Source: Perkinsus marinus ATCC 50983
Taxonomy: Eukaryota > Perkinsozoa > Perkinsida > Perkinsidae
Assembly (NCBI RefSeq): GCF_000006405.1
Contig: NW_003209678.1
Span: 200,611 to 238,781, forward strand
Direction: 5' to 3'
DNA length: 38,171 nucleotides
Shown: piece by piece, positions 1 through 9,449 of the stretch
How positions within the stretch are numbered: the first letter of the stretch is position 1
Layout: the number at the start of each line of letters is the position of its first letter
Notes under the pieces: model-generated
What the model was told of the DNA's origin: nothing
The model's input: only the letters and a program-made list of their open reading frames with translations
The model's database searches: none
Made by a program: the position numbers and the translations under genes

Positions 1-1211
1 ATACCGTGACGTCGACTCTTCGAGTGTCATAGTGATCGTAGTTATTTCATTAAGTATTGATGACGCTTCGCGACTCGTCCATCTGAAACCTTTCTTTCCC
101 GTCTTTGCTTTCGGAGTAGGTAATGCCTACTTACGAGCGGATCAATAATTTTCTCCACGCTTTACCTTATTCCCTGTATGTCTGCGTGGTTATAAGCGGA
201 TCTTTCATAGATCCTTGCTTCGATTCCATCAACAGGAGGACATCAGCTGAGTGGTCAACGCCTCTCATCGTGAGTACAAAAGACAATCCTTGCATACGGT
301 ACGATTGTTTGTGGACTTTACCTCCTTGACCTTTGGGATCGCCTTGTGTTACACCAATTAGAGGACAACTATTGGAATTTCACTCATCCTGGTGATGGAA
401 TCGGGCCCCAAGCTCGCCACATCTACTGAGACAATTTCGATAAATACAGAAAGGAATATCATATTTCGAATATGAGCGCTGACTGATTGTTTCATCATGT
501 CCGTGGCTTTCGCTCTTTGGGAAGTCCGGGCAATGGTTTGGGAATTGAAAAGGTTATCAACTAACGTCAAGTTGACGTTAGTTGACGTCGTCAACTAAGG
601 TCCCTTTCATATTCGAATAATTCACGGGATCCATCCGTTAGGTAGAGCCCGAAGAAGTCGAGTTTTTTGAGAGCCGTTGCCAACAGCCAACGGCCCGTTG
701 GCTAACACGGAACATGGAATGGGTAAGATAGACCTCAGCACGGCCAACTCGGACCTCGGTTAGACTCTGCTCTGGGATTTTGGCCAGCCGCAGAGAATTG
801 CGGCACGTAGATGCTGAGCGCAAGCAAAATTATTCCCTTGGGGAGTATACGTTCTCCTTAGGGAGAAGGTTTTTACCTTTGCCCGCATTGTGCGATTAGT
901 TGGCACGTGACAACAGCGAATGGAACGACGAGACTGATAGACAATTGACCAGTGTGGACGGAGTCACATACCAACGCAACCAGCCTCGACGATATGTGAC
1001 ACAATTACTCGACGACTCCTTTTCAACGATAACGAAATACTCCAATGAACGAAGGTAGATCGAAACTTTCGGGGTGAAACTATTTGAGGAGCCCAAGGGC
1101 AGTACTACATCGACTCGATGTACAGCCCAGAGGCTCGGACTAAGCCATGAATAGCTTAAAGATAGCGCCAGGCGCTAAGCGCCTACAATAACCAAAACTG
1201 TGATGACTGAG

Positions 1212-1312
1212 TCATGTGGCGTAATACTCAGTGGGAAATGGGATATTCGCGCTATGCAGTAGCCGTGGAATATATTTTTCACTATTGTATTTCGTATCAT
1301 GAGTGAAACCCC
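1212..1312 (-). repeat. A-family short inverted-repeat element (in left arm)
   Basis: Contains the family's GATATTCGCGC core, the TTTTTCACTA block and a GTGAAAC end. It is mirrored at 4093-4200 in the right arm. Confidence 0.65.
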
Positions 1313-1666
1313 ACTGATGACATACCTCTGATCGGCATGGTGAGATCTACTCGAGGAAAGCTGAAATTTCTTTACTCATTCGCACACCCATCATTAGAAA
1401 TTTAAGAAAATTTTTATCAAAGAACATTTTTTTCGAAAAAAAAGCCTATATAAGAACTCGGCCAAACATATACAGAGGTCGAAGATAATTTACAGAATTT
1501 TTCATTGTTGTCACCAACACGTAGTGGAAAATGTTGATATTTTCCAACACTGGTGTTGCATCTCGAAACGGACAATTCAGTGTACACATACTTTGTTTCG
1601 ATGAGTCGATTCACGCTTATCATCTCGAAAACTCAACAGCTCATCGAAAAAAAATATAACTAGTCA

Positions 1667-1770
1667 TAAAAAACACTAGTTCAAAACATACTTCACGATT
1701 ACAGCATATCGCGAACATCGCGTTTTTCAACGAGTTTTACTCCACTTCATGCGGAACGGGTGAAACCCCA
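1667..1770 (+). repeat. A-family element (left arm only)
   Basis: Has AAAAACACTAGT, CGCGAACATCGCGTTTTTC and ACGGGTGAAACCCC in family order. No counterpart exists in the right arm, so it probably inserted after the arms duplicated. Confidence 0.65.
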
Positions 1771-1877
1771 ATAATCAAATCCCACAACGTAGCAGACTGT
1801 CAACAGAAATGAGCTGCACTGTGCATGGGAGGCAGTATTTCGGTGACACGTGGGCAGTGAAGTACTCGTGGACTTTC

Positions 1878-1951
1878 ACCAGTGATATGGGAAACACTAG
1901 TGAAAAACACAGTTCACATTTCACTTCGCGAGTAAAAACGGGTGAAACTGC
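1878..1951 (+). repeat. A-family short variant
   Basis: A form of about 75 bp (GTGATATGGGAAACACTAGTG ending in ACGGGTGAAACTG), mirrored at 3672-3755. Similar short variants occur at 17540-17616 and 31404-31470. Confidence 0.55.
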
Positions 1952-1959
1952 AATTACTC

Positions 1960-2870
1960 TCAAGCAGGCGGAAGGCCAAACTCGGACGCCGAAACACTAC
2001 CACTTTCAGATCCGCTCGAGCAACCATCGCTAGAAAAGTATGAAGCCGATGACACACATACACGCATTGGAGTTTTACTCCTGATGTGAAAAACACATCG
2101 CGTGAAATACGTGATGTGTTTCACGTGAACTGGGCTGATTTGATTCACACATTGCTGATCCACACATTTCCCTCCAGCAGGCAGCTTCCCAGAACGGCCG
2201 TGTTGGGTACTCCTCAGGACTATATCCACTGGATATTGTCCAGATGAGGCTTCAAAGAGTGAGACCCTGCCTAATTGGCAGGGATCTCCCGAGAGAACCA
2301 CTGGGAGGCCTCCAAACGGCATGTGGCTATAAGGCGCCCCTCGACGGATAATCTTGATGGTTTCCGATATAGCATTGAATACACTGGCGTGTACTGTTCC
2401 CACTTCATCCACGAAAATGACCGCTCCACCCTTCAGGCGCTGCCCTCCTTCACTACCCTTGATACCTCTCACCATCCTCCTCGTCAGTTCTGCTATCGAA
2501 CGCATGCATGCATTATCGCCAACAACTCCAGTATCATCAAAAGCTAGTCGGAAGTAGGAGATGATTGTCAAACCACCGACTTGCTTCGCCGACATCCCAC
2601 TCCAGGCTAATACTACCTGGTCGGCCGTACCGTTCCCCATCTCGCTGATTACCGACTTCAGGAGGAATGATTTCTCGCTTCCGGCATCGCCGGTGATGAA
2701 GAAGTAGCGCCCATCAGAGTTTCTCTTGTTGTCAAGCGTAGAATTGATACTTATTATGATCTTCTTGAATGCCTTGTGTTGATCTGGGCCCAAGCCGTTA
2801 ATCTCGTCGACATGCCATCTGGCAGATTGACTGAGAGAGAAGGCTCACAACCCTGCATTGTTGTTGAGGT
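1960..2870 (-). pseudogene. PIF1-type DNA helicase fragment (truncated at both ends)
   Basis: The minus-strand frame reads through WHVDEINGLGPDQHKAF, then a Walker A-like GDAGSEKS, a motif Ia-like stretch (VLAWSGMSAK, then GGLTI), a Walker B (VIFVDEVG) and a motif III VVLSGDPCQL. This is the motif order of the PIF1/RecD-like helicase family (superfamily 1). In a working PIF1 the Walker A is GxAGTGKS/T; here a Glu sits where the second Gly should be, which would impair ATP binding. An in-frame stop precedes the frame at about 2870, and similarity ends around 2170 as the frame runs into the inverted-repeat arm, so helicase motifs IV-VI are missing. It is therefore a remnant, probably of an element's own replication helicase rather than a host gene. 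Confidence 0.8.
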
Positions 2871-3089
2871 ATCATCGTTCACAACTGCTGAATTGGAAGG
2901 TATAAGCTTGTTTCGGCAAGGGTGGTGAGAAATCAGGAAGTTCAACCCTCACACATATTGTCGGATTTCGGTTAAAATGTTCTCTTGGATGGTATGTCTT
3001 ACTGACTATCGGAAGGTCGCAGGATAGATTCCTGGTTGCCGATATATTCGGTTTTGTAAGCCAGGGTTAGGTTGAGCCGGACCAACTTT

Positions 3090-3320
3090 ACGCTCCTTAG
3101 GCGATCTCCTTAAGGACCTTAAGGAGCGACTCCTAAGTGTTTTAAGGTGCAGGCTGCACCGTGCAGCTCCTTAGCCTCGTTCCTTAAGGATCTTACGTAA
3201 GGTCCTTAGCCTCCTAATTTTGAGGAATCCTTACGCTCCTTAGCCTCCTAAGTTATAGGGAGGCGCTCCTTCCTTAAGGATCTTACGCTCCTTTCTTGAG
3301 GAAGGTCTCCTAAGTTGCAG
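3090..3320. repeat. Cluster of short palindromes rich in GCTCCTTA / CCTTAAGG
   Basis: Between the helicase fragment and the right arm, CTCCTTA and its complement TAAGGAG recur many times. CTCCTTAAGG-A-CCTTAAGGAG at 3106-3126 is a perfect 10-bp hairpin, and GGTGCAGGCTGCACC near 3145 is another. No open frame of note crosses the region. Confidence 0.75.
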
Positions 3321-3460
3321 GCCCAGTACACTCTTGACCCTGCCATCGCCTGCACATCTCGTTATCACTCGCTTATGATCACTATGCTACTATATTGGAG
3401 AAAAGATAGGGTATAATAGTAGAGCAGATTTCTGGTGTTCTTCATATCACAACCCGAACT

Positions 3461-3631
3461 CCGGTGCGTGTTAATTTGATATGCAAATGTGTGCTATATC
3501 CCAAAATCTTATATCGCAATATAAACATTGCTATGAAAATGTGATGTGATAATAGTAACCTTTCGAGACTATGATGGGCTATCATTGATAGCGAAAAGTT
3601 GTTCACTATCATTAATCCCGGAACAGAAAAT
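3461..3631 (+). repeat. B-family element (copy 1)
   Basis: Carries the B landmarks GATATGCAAATGTGTG, AACATTGCTATG, GTAACCTTTCGAGACTATGAT and TTCACTATCATTAATCCCGG. It abuts the inner edge of the right inverted-repeat arm. Confidence 0.75.
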
Positions 3632-5357
3632 GCGTCTTAGTTTGGCTCTCCGCCCCCTTGAGAGTAATTGCAGTTTCACCCGTTTTTGCACGCGAAGTGA
3701 AATGTGAACTGTGTTTTTCACTAGTGTTTTCCATATCACGGGTGAAACTCGGCGAGTATTGCACCGCCCACGTGTCATCGAAGTACTGTCTCTCATGCAT
3801 AATGCAGCTCATTTCTGTTGACAGTATGCTACATTTCCGTGATCTCAATACGCTGAGGTATGCCGTCTGTACTATACGTTAATTCTGATTCACGACTGAA
3901 GCGAGCTTCTAATGCAATGGAACGAATACACTGAATACATTGAAAACAACTTGAAAGACCATTTCTGAAAAAAATGGTTTTTGAAAAAAATTTCCTGAAA
4001 TTTCTAATGAGGGGTTTGCGAATGAGTAAAGAAATTTCAGCTTTCCTCGAGTAGATTTCACCATGCCGATCAGAGGTATGTCATCAGTGGAGTTTCACCC
4101 GTGAATCACGGGCCGTGATACGAAATACAATAGTGAAAAGTATATTCCACGGCTACTGCATAGCGCGAATATCGCGTTTCCCACTGAGCATTACGCCACA
4201 TGACTCAGTCATCACAGTACTGGTTATTGTAGGCGCTATCTTTAAGCTTTTCATGGCTTAGTCCGAGCCTTTGGGCTGCAAATCAAGTCGATGTAGTATT
4301 TCTCTTGGGCTCTTCAAATAATGTCACCCCAAAAGTTTCGATCTACCTTCGTTCATTCGAGTATTTTGTTGGAATAATTGTGTCACATATCGTCGAGGCT
4401 GGTTGCATTGGTATGTGACTCCGTCCACACTGGTCAATTGTCTATCAGTCTCGTCGTTCCACTCGCCGTTGTCACGTGCAAATTAGTTGCACAATGCGGG
4501 CAAAGGTAAAAACCTTCTTCCTAAGGAGAACGTATACTCCCCAAAGAAATAATTTTGCTTGCCCTCAGCATCTACGTGCCGCAATTCTCTGCGGCTGGCC
4601 AAAATCCCAGAGCAGAGTCTAACCGAGGTCCGAGTTGGCCGTGCTGAGGTCTATCTTACCCATTCCATGTTCCGTGTTAGCCAACGGGCCGTTGGCTGTT
4701 GGCAACGGCCCTCAAAAAACTCGACTTCTTCGGGCTCTCCCTAACGGATGGATCCCGTGAATTATTCGAATATGAAAGGGACCTTAGTTGACGTTAGTTG
4801 ATACCCTTTTCAATTCTCAAGCCATTGCCCGGACATCCCAAACAGCGAAAGCCACGGACATGATGAAACAATCAGTCAGCGCTCATATTCGAAATAGGAT
4901 ATTCCTTTCTGTATTTATCGAAGTTGTCTCAGTAGATGTGGCGAGCTTGGGGCCCGATTCCATCTCCAGGATGAGTGAAATTCCAATAGTTGTCCTCTAA
5001 CTGGTGTAACACAAGGCGATCCCAAAGGTCAAGGAGGTAAAGTCCACAAACAACGGTACCGTATGCAAGGGTTGTCTCTTGTACTCACGATGAGAAGCGT
5101 TGACCACTCAGCTGATGTCCTCCTGTTGATGGAATCGAAACAAGAGTATATGAAAGATCCGCTTATAACCACGCAGACATACAGGGAATAAGGTAAAGCG
5201 TGGAGAAGATTATTGATCCGCTCGTAAGTAGGCATTACCTACTCCGAAAGCAACGACGGGAGAGAAATGTTACAGATGGATGAGCCGCGAAGCGTCATCA
5301 ATACTTAGTGAAATAACTACGATCACTATGACACTCGGAGAGTCGACGTCACGGTAT
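3632..5357 (-). repeat. Right arm of long inverted repeat
   Basis: This is the reverse-complement partner of 1-1989. Base 5357 pairs with base 1, so the window shows only a minimum arm length of about 1.7 kb. Mirrored landmarks include the open frames at 5029-5235 (versus 123-329) and 4559-4744 (versus 638-823). A block at about 3840-3965 has no partner in the left arm. The sequence 3' of 5357 cannot be compared, because the left side is cut by the window edge. Confidence 0.9.
4093..4200 (+). repeat. A-family element (right arm)
   Basis: Mirror of 1212-1312: GAGTTTCACCCGTGA, then GGCTACTGCATAGCGCGAA, then ATCGCGTTTCCCACTGAG. Confidence 0.6.
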
Positions 5358-5510
5358 TGTATGAAATAGCTCCTAGAATGTGAGACGGCTCATTCACAAA
5401 TATTCAACGTACTCGCATAAAAAAACAAATTGGACGACCAACCAAGGTCTGAATAATGGTAAACCAAAGCGGTTGGTACGCTGAGGATTCTACTGTCGAA
5501 ACAATATCAA

Positions 5511-5930
5511 CTAATGGGAAGGAGGCTCTCGGTGTGCCAGCTCCAACCATTGTCCCTTGAGGTGAATAGACGGGTGGTCGAACTTAGTATCGTACTTTAT
5601 TTCAGACAAGTCTCCTTCTTCCAAAGGTAAGTAATCCGGGCATGTCTTCTCAAAGCTGTCAATGAACTGGAGCCAGTGCAAATTTTGGTTCAGTGATATG
5701 AGGTAGAACACATCGGACTTCTTAGTGACAGCAAAGGTCGCCTTAGTTGGTCTGGGACCCACCCCACAGTTGAAAAGAATCTCCACTTTTGTAGCATCGT
5801 CTGAGAATGTATACACCAAAGCCAAATAAGGTTTAGACTTGTTCACGAAATATGAACCATTGGGCTCGCGGGATAGGGCAACACCGACGAGTATGAGATG
5901 GAGAAGACGGTTGGGCATGGATTCGATCAA
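5511..5930 (-). CDS. Hypothetical protein, possibly secreted
   Basis: A 139-residue minus-strand frame with a stop at 5511 and Met at about 5930; a second Met four residues later starts a hydrophobic stretch (MPNRLLHLILVGVALS) that could be a signal peptide. The rest is soluble and of normal composition (LVYTFSDDATKVEILFNCG, FYLISLNQNLHWLQFID, KTCPDYLPLEEGDLSEI) and looks like a genuine folded domain. I do not recognise the family. It lies between the inverted-repeat element and the retrotransposon. No intron is needed, although the frame could be the last exon of a longer gene. Confidence 0.5.
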   Translation of the reverse strand: MIESMPNRLLHLILVGVALSREPNGSYFVNKSKPYLALVYTFSDDATKVEILFNCGVGPRPTKATFAVTKKSDVFYLISLNQNLHWLQFIDSFEKTCPDYLPLEEGDLSEIKYDTKFDHPSIHLKGQWLELAHREPPSH

Positions 5931-6610
5931 GAAACCTACAGCAAATAGTCCTATAATATTATTCTATACAAGGGATACTACTTACAATTCTGGCCCGTTC
6001 TACGCAACACCACAATCCATAGAAGATGCCCACACAAGTTGGAACTTCCAACTTGCGTGTGGAATTCCGCTCGGCATCTTGTGCGGGTTCTTCTACCCAA
6101 AAAGAGAAAACTGACTTTTGGCAGCGGAACTACAAAGCCACTAAGATATTATCCAATCGAGACGGAGTCGTCGGAGTTGTCAGTCTCAGTTCGTTTGACG
6201 AACCGAGACTGACAGCTTCGGTGAACAACCTGCACGCATGTGCATATTCCTAAACGGAAAAGGGAGCAGAACAACACGCCCGCACAAACGGGACTAACCC
6301 GGGGATCAGAGGTGTACAATCACCAATGATGGAGAACTTGTCCCTAACACAGGCAGTGTAAGGTGCTTCATAATGCGCTATGAATAGGCCATAAACTATT
6401 CTTCTCGCAGAAGAATTCTGTAGCAGGTACACATTCTCTGAGGGAACAGTACTGATCTGCGACCCTGAGTGTTCGGGCCTCAGATTTCCCATTTTGCTAG
6501 CGTCGCTGCTTTGTGTCACGAGTACCGTGTACATTGCTGTCTCGGAGACAATGTCTCTTCATGCTCTCTATGCGTGTCTTTTTACATTCATAGATGGCAT
6601 GGTTACCTCA
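5931..6610. other. Gap with two strong hairpins; no supported gene
   Basis: Holds perfect or near-perfect inverted repeats at 6029-6063 (arm CACACAAGTTGGAA) and 6179-6213 (GTCAGTCTCAGTTCGT, one mismatch to its partner, 3-nt loop). A 94-codon minus-strand frame at 6250-6534 has no recognisable motif, and I do not call it a gene. Confidence 0.5.
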
Positions 6611-6930
6611 AGTGGAGAGTAGTGGAGACATGATGACACACTTTGCCATTGTGCCACTAGCTCGTTTATGCCAGAACACATAATAGGTTGCCAATAGGTT
6701 CGAGACCGGTATCCAGAGCCGGTCCCGGCAGTGATTGGGACAGTCGTTCCGTGGCGTTGAGCGAAATAGTTTTCCTTTGTGTTGCACGCATACACAAAGA
6801 ATTTTGTCCCCTAGCGTTTCGCTAGGAACATTGCCATCATTATTCACTAACAATATATACAACTTGTATCTCCTTAAGTTTCTCTCAGTTTATGTCCTCC
6901 AGTAATGTTCAGTCTGTGTTGCTTTCAACT
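6611..6930 (+). repeat. 5' LTR
   Basis: About 320 bp nearly identical to 11302-11650. The shared block begins at AGTGGAGAGTAGTGGAG and ends at TTCAACT. It lacks two short insertions found in the 3' LTR (extra ACCGGT units, and an extra TATTAGTGAATCACT). The immediate flanks CCTCA (left) and CCTAA (right) resemble but do not equal a 5-bp target duplication, so the outer boundary may be off by a few bases. The gag start codon (6892) lies inside this LTR. Confidence 0.88.
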
Positions 6931-8247
6931 GGTGCCCAGACTCCAGTCGATCGTCTGAACATGACTCTTTCCGATATCATCCGTATGGATGGTATTCAGG
7001 AACCCTCGGACGTGTCTGAGGAGATTCGTCCTGATGGAGAGTTGGAAAACGTTGATCCAACTCCCAGGACAGATGAAGAAGCTCCCGGGGTAGACCAGGG
7101 GCAGGAAAAGCCCACTCAAGAAAGCAATTTTGGTGTGAATCTTGATAGAGGAAATCGAGACTTAAACTCGTTCTCCAAGATACCACAAACGTTTGATGAC
7201 CAGCCAAAATCAACCCTTAGGAGTGATCGGCGGCAAGGCCAACGGATGTCTGAACTCCGTAAGAATGCAGTTAAATTCTCTGGTACTCCAAAAGAAGATG
7301 TTTAAGAGTGGCTTGATAAGCTTGACATGATTGCAGGGCCAGACGGGTTTAATCTCAACTATCATGATCAAGCTTTGCTTTTGCGCCTATCCGTTTCGGG
7401 TGACGCATACCAAGCTGTTCTTATGGTCCGGCCTGGTGATCCTAAGACAGATCCACAACAGAAAGGTTATTTGGCCCGTGTTCGCTCCGAACTACGGAAA
7501 AGGTTTGGCAAAAGTCCTGATCGAGCGATCAACAACTTGTGTGATATCAGCTTCACCAACTATGACACTGTTGACGAGTATGCTACTGCTATTAATCGAC
7601 TGGTGAGGCAAACATGTCCCAATACTCATCGGGAATGTCAGGGCGAATGGGAGAAGATATTCTTCTATCGCGGATTGCCTCATAACTTCCCAGCAAGTGC
7701 TTCGATCAAACCGTTCTGCCTTGACCCGACTTTAACATTCGAGCAGGTTCTGGAAAAGGCCAGACTGTATTTTGACAGCAACGCGGAAGCACGTGTTGCT
7801 GCTCCGGGTGTTCGTCGGAGTATTGGCAAGGGCGGTAAAGGACGAGGCAAAGGAAAAGGGAGAAGAAGCAACCACTTTTTCAAGCAAGCTGACTTGAATA
7901 AAGACAAGGTTCATTGTGACTTTTGTCACCGACATAATCATACGATTGAAACATGCAGGGACCTGGCAAGAGCAAGAATGCTATTAAGGTTAAGTAACCT
8001 CGGAGAGAGATTTCACCCTATCAGCTCGTCGGTTCCCCTATTGATTGAGCATGAATATGGTTTGACATGTCTTGTCGATTCAGGGTCAAGCGACACAATC
8101 ATCGCCCAAACAGCCCTAGAGAAGATCTATGGTGATGGAATTCCAGTGGTGCGACAGTCAGTCGCCATATCAACAATCGAAGGCCCACAATACTGTGATG
8201 TTCATAACATCCCTTCCTATGTGTTGAGTTGTGATCATCCGATGTGA
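6892..8247 (+). pseudogene. gag with nucleocapsid zinc knuckle, then protease (one in-frame stop)
   Basis: Starts at ATG 6892 inside the LTR. An in-frame TAA at 7303-7305 interrupts it between EDV and EWLDKLDMI; the same frame then continues to 8247. Gag capsid-like sequence (7327 to about 7790) is followed by a basic Gly/Lys/Arg stretch and a CX2CX4HX4C zinc knuckle (CDFCHRHNHTIETC, about 7917-7960) that would bind genomic RNA. The aspartic protease active site LVDSGSSDT lies at about 8070-8100. The frame ends at TGA near 8245, where a -1 shift is needed to continue. Stop codons and shift show that this copy is dead. Confidence 0.88.
6930..6946 (+). promoter_or_regulatory. Primer binding site for minus-strand cDNA synthesis
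   Basis: TGGTGCCCAGACTCCAG begins at the last LTR base. TGG at the LTR edge is the expected complement of a tRNA 3' CCA end. I cannot name the tRNA. The site lies within the gag reading frame. Confidence 0.7.
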
Positions 8248-9449
8248 AGCACATGGAAGTGTTGGTAGCAAAGACCGATCACCTAATCAAGGTTGGGAAT
8301 TACAGTGTTGATGTGATACTGGGCTGTGATTGGATACGGAAGCATGCACCGGTCGTAATCACGAAGTCCAATACTAATGAAGTGACCATAGAACAAGGTC
8401 TAAAACAATCAAGCATAGCAGCGGCGGTTGCTGTAAATAGCCAAGACGTTCTATCAAATGATGGCTTCAAACAAACAGCGGTCATAGAAGATACTGATTT
8501 CAGGGCAGTACGTCTAACGGGATCAGATGGAAACTCGAGGTGGAGAGTACAATGAAAATGGACAACTAAAACACCTCCACCACGAGTTTTCCGGCCTGCT
8601 ACGTACCACAAACAGATGCAAACTCTGACTGATTCACAGCTAGACCTCTGGCGAAAAGAGCTAGAGAATTGGGAAAAACAAGGCTTCATTGAAGAAGTTC
8701 TACGATGTGAACTGAATGGAACATTGACACTTATGGCAGCAGTTCAAGAACATAAGGTGTCTACGCCATGTAGACCAGTCATAGATTATAAGCCCTTGAA
8801 TAACCAGATAATTTCATTGCCAAATTCTGATGATCACGTCACTTGTCAAGACACAATAAGGCGTTGGAGAGCTGGTCAAGCCAAAGATGGGCATAGTGTT
8901 GGAAAATGGGTATTGATTGATATTCGAAAGGCATACTTGTGTATAGAAATGCAGCGTGACTGTGCCAATTACCAAGGCCTTATCATTGAAGGCCCAAATG
9001 GCGAAACCCGGTATGTGCGCCTCAATAGATTAGGTTTCGGCGTAAACATAGCCCCTAAGGTCCTAAGACGGATTATAATGTATATCTTGCAGGAAGCTGG
9101 ACTCGAAAATTCAATAGAGATACTTGTTGATGATATTCGAGTTCCAGTTGACTATGTTGAAAAAGTTGTGGCCGTGTTAAATCGGAATGGTTTTCCTACA
9201 AAGGATCCAGAGGATAGCGAGTCTGCCCGAATTTTAGACTTACAGCGGGATGGAACCAACATGTGGAAGCGACGTGCGGTGATTAAACCAATGAAAGGAA
9301 CAACCTATAAGAATTTGAGATCATGGGTTGCTACTATCGCATCATCGCATCTTCCTATTCTAGGTTGGTTATCACCAGCAGCCAGGGCATTAGAAAGGCT
9401 CGGTGTTCTGAGCGATCCTGCCGCAAAGTCAACGGATTTACTCGACTGA
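8244..9449 (+). pseudogene. Protease C-terminus and reverse transcriptase (one in-frame stop)
   Basis: The second frame resumes after the shift with the protease ILG motif (VILGCDWIRKHAP). TGA at 8553-8555 then interrupts it just before the PPPRVFRPATYHKQM linker. Reverse transcriptase motifs follow: RPVIDYKPLN, LIDIRKAYL, RLGFGVNIAPKVL and the catalytic ILVDDI (about 9120-9140). It synthesises cDNA from the element's RNA in the cytoplasmic particle. The frame closes at 9449, and similarity passes to the next frame near 9440, showing a second frameshift. Confidence 0.9.

Larger units (their letters stand above)
1..1989 (+). repeat. Left arm of long inverted repeat
   Basis: The first bases of the window are the reverse complement of 5351-5357, and the match continues inward with substitutions and indels to GACGC at 1985-1989, which pairs with 3632-3636. 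The arm holds an extra block (about 1440-1795, including an A-family copy at 1667-1770) missing from the other arm. Small open frames at 123-329, 358-594, 638-823 and 896-1096 recur in the other arm with few changes, as a recent duplication would produce, so I do not call them genes. Because the arm begins at base 1, its true outer end lies outside the window. Confidence 0.9.
1..5357. mobile_element. Candidate large foldback DNA element with PIF1-like helicase remnant
   Basis: Two arms of at least 1.7 kb in inverted orientation surround an interior of about 1.6 kb. The interior contains a degenerate PIF1-type helicase on the minus strand, a palindrome cluster and a B repeat. PIF1-type helicases occur in Helitrons and other self-replicating elements, but Helitrons lack long terminal inverted repeats, so the class is unclear. 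The interior encodes no recognisable transposase, integrase or polymerase. The alternative is that two inverted copies of a 1.7-kb repeat came to flank a helicase fragment by chance. Confidence 0.55.

Noticed and set aside
123-823. Small frames mirrored in both inverted-repeat arms (123-329/5029-5235 and 638-823/4559-4744)
   Set aside because: Their likeness follows from the arms being copies of each other. No domain or codon-level evidence shows selection for protein.
6250-6534. 94-codon minus-strand frame
   Set aside because: No motif, no splice link to 5511-5930, and it lies in a structured gap next to the LTR.
8553-8555. TGA read as Trp (altered genetic code)
   Set aside because: TAA and TAG also interrupt the same element, and TGA serves as the natural stop of the cyclase gene. 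Decay explains it better.
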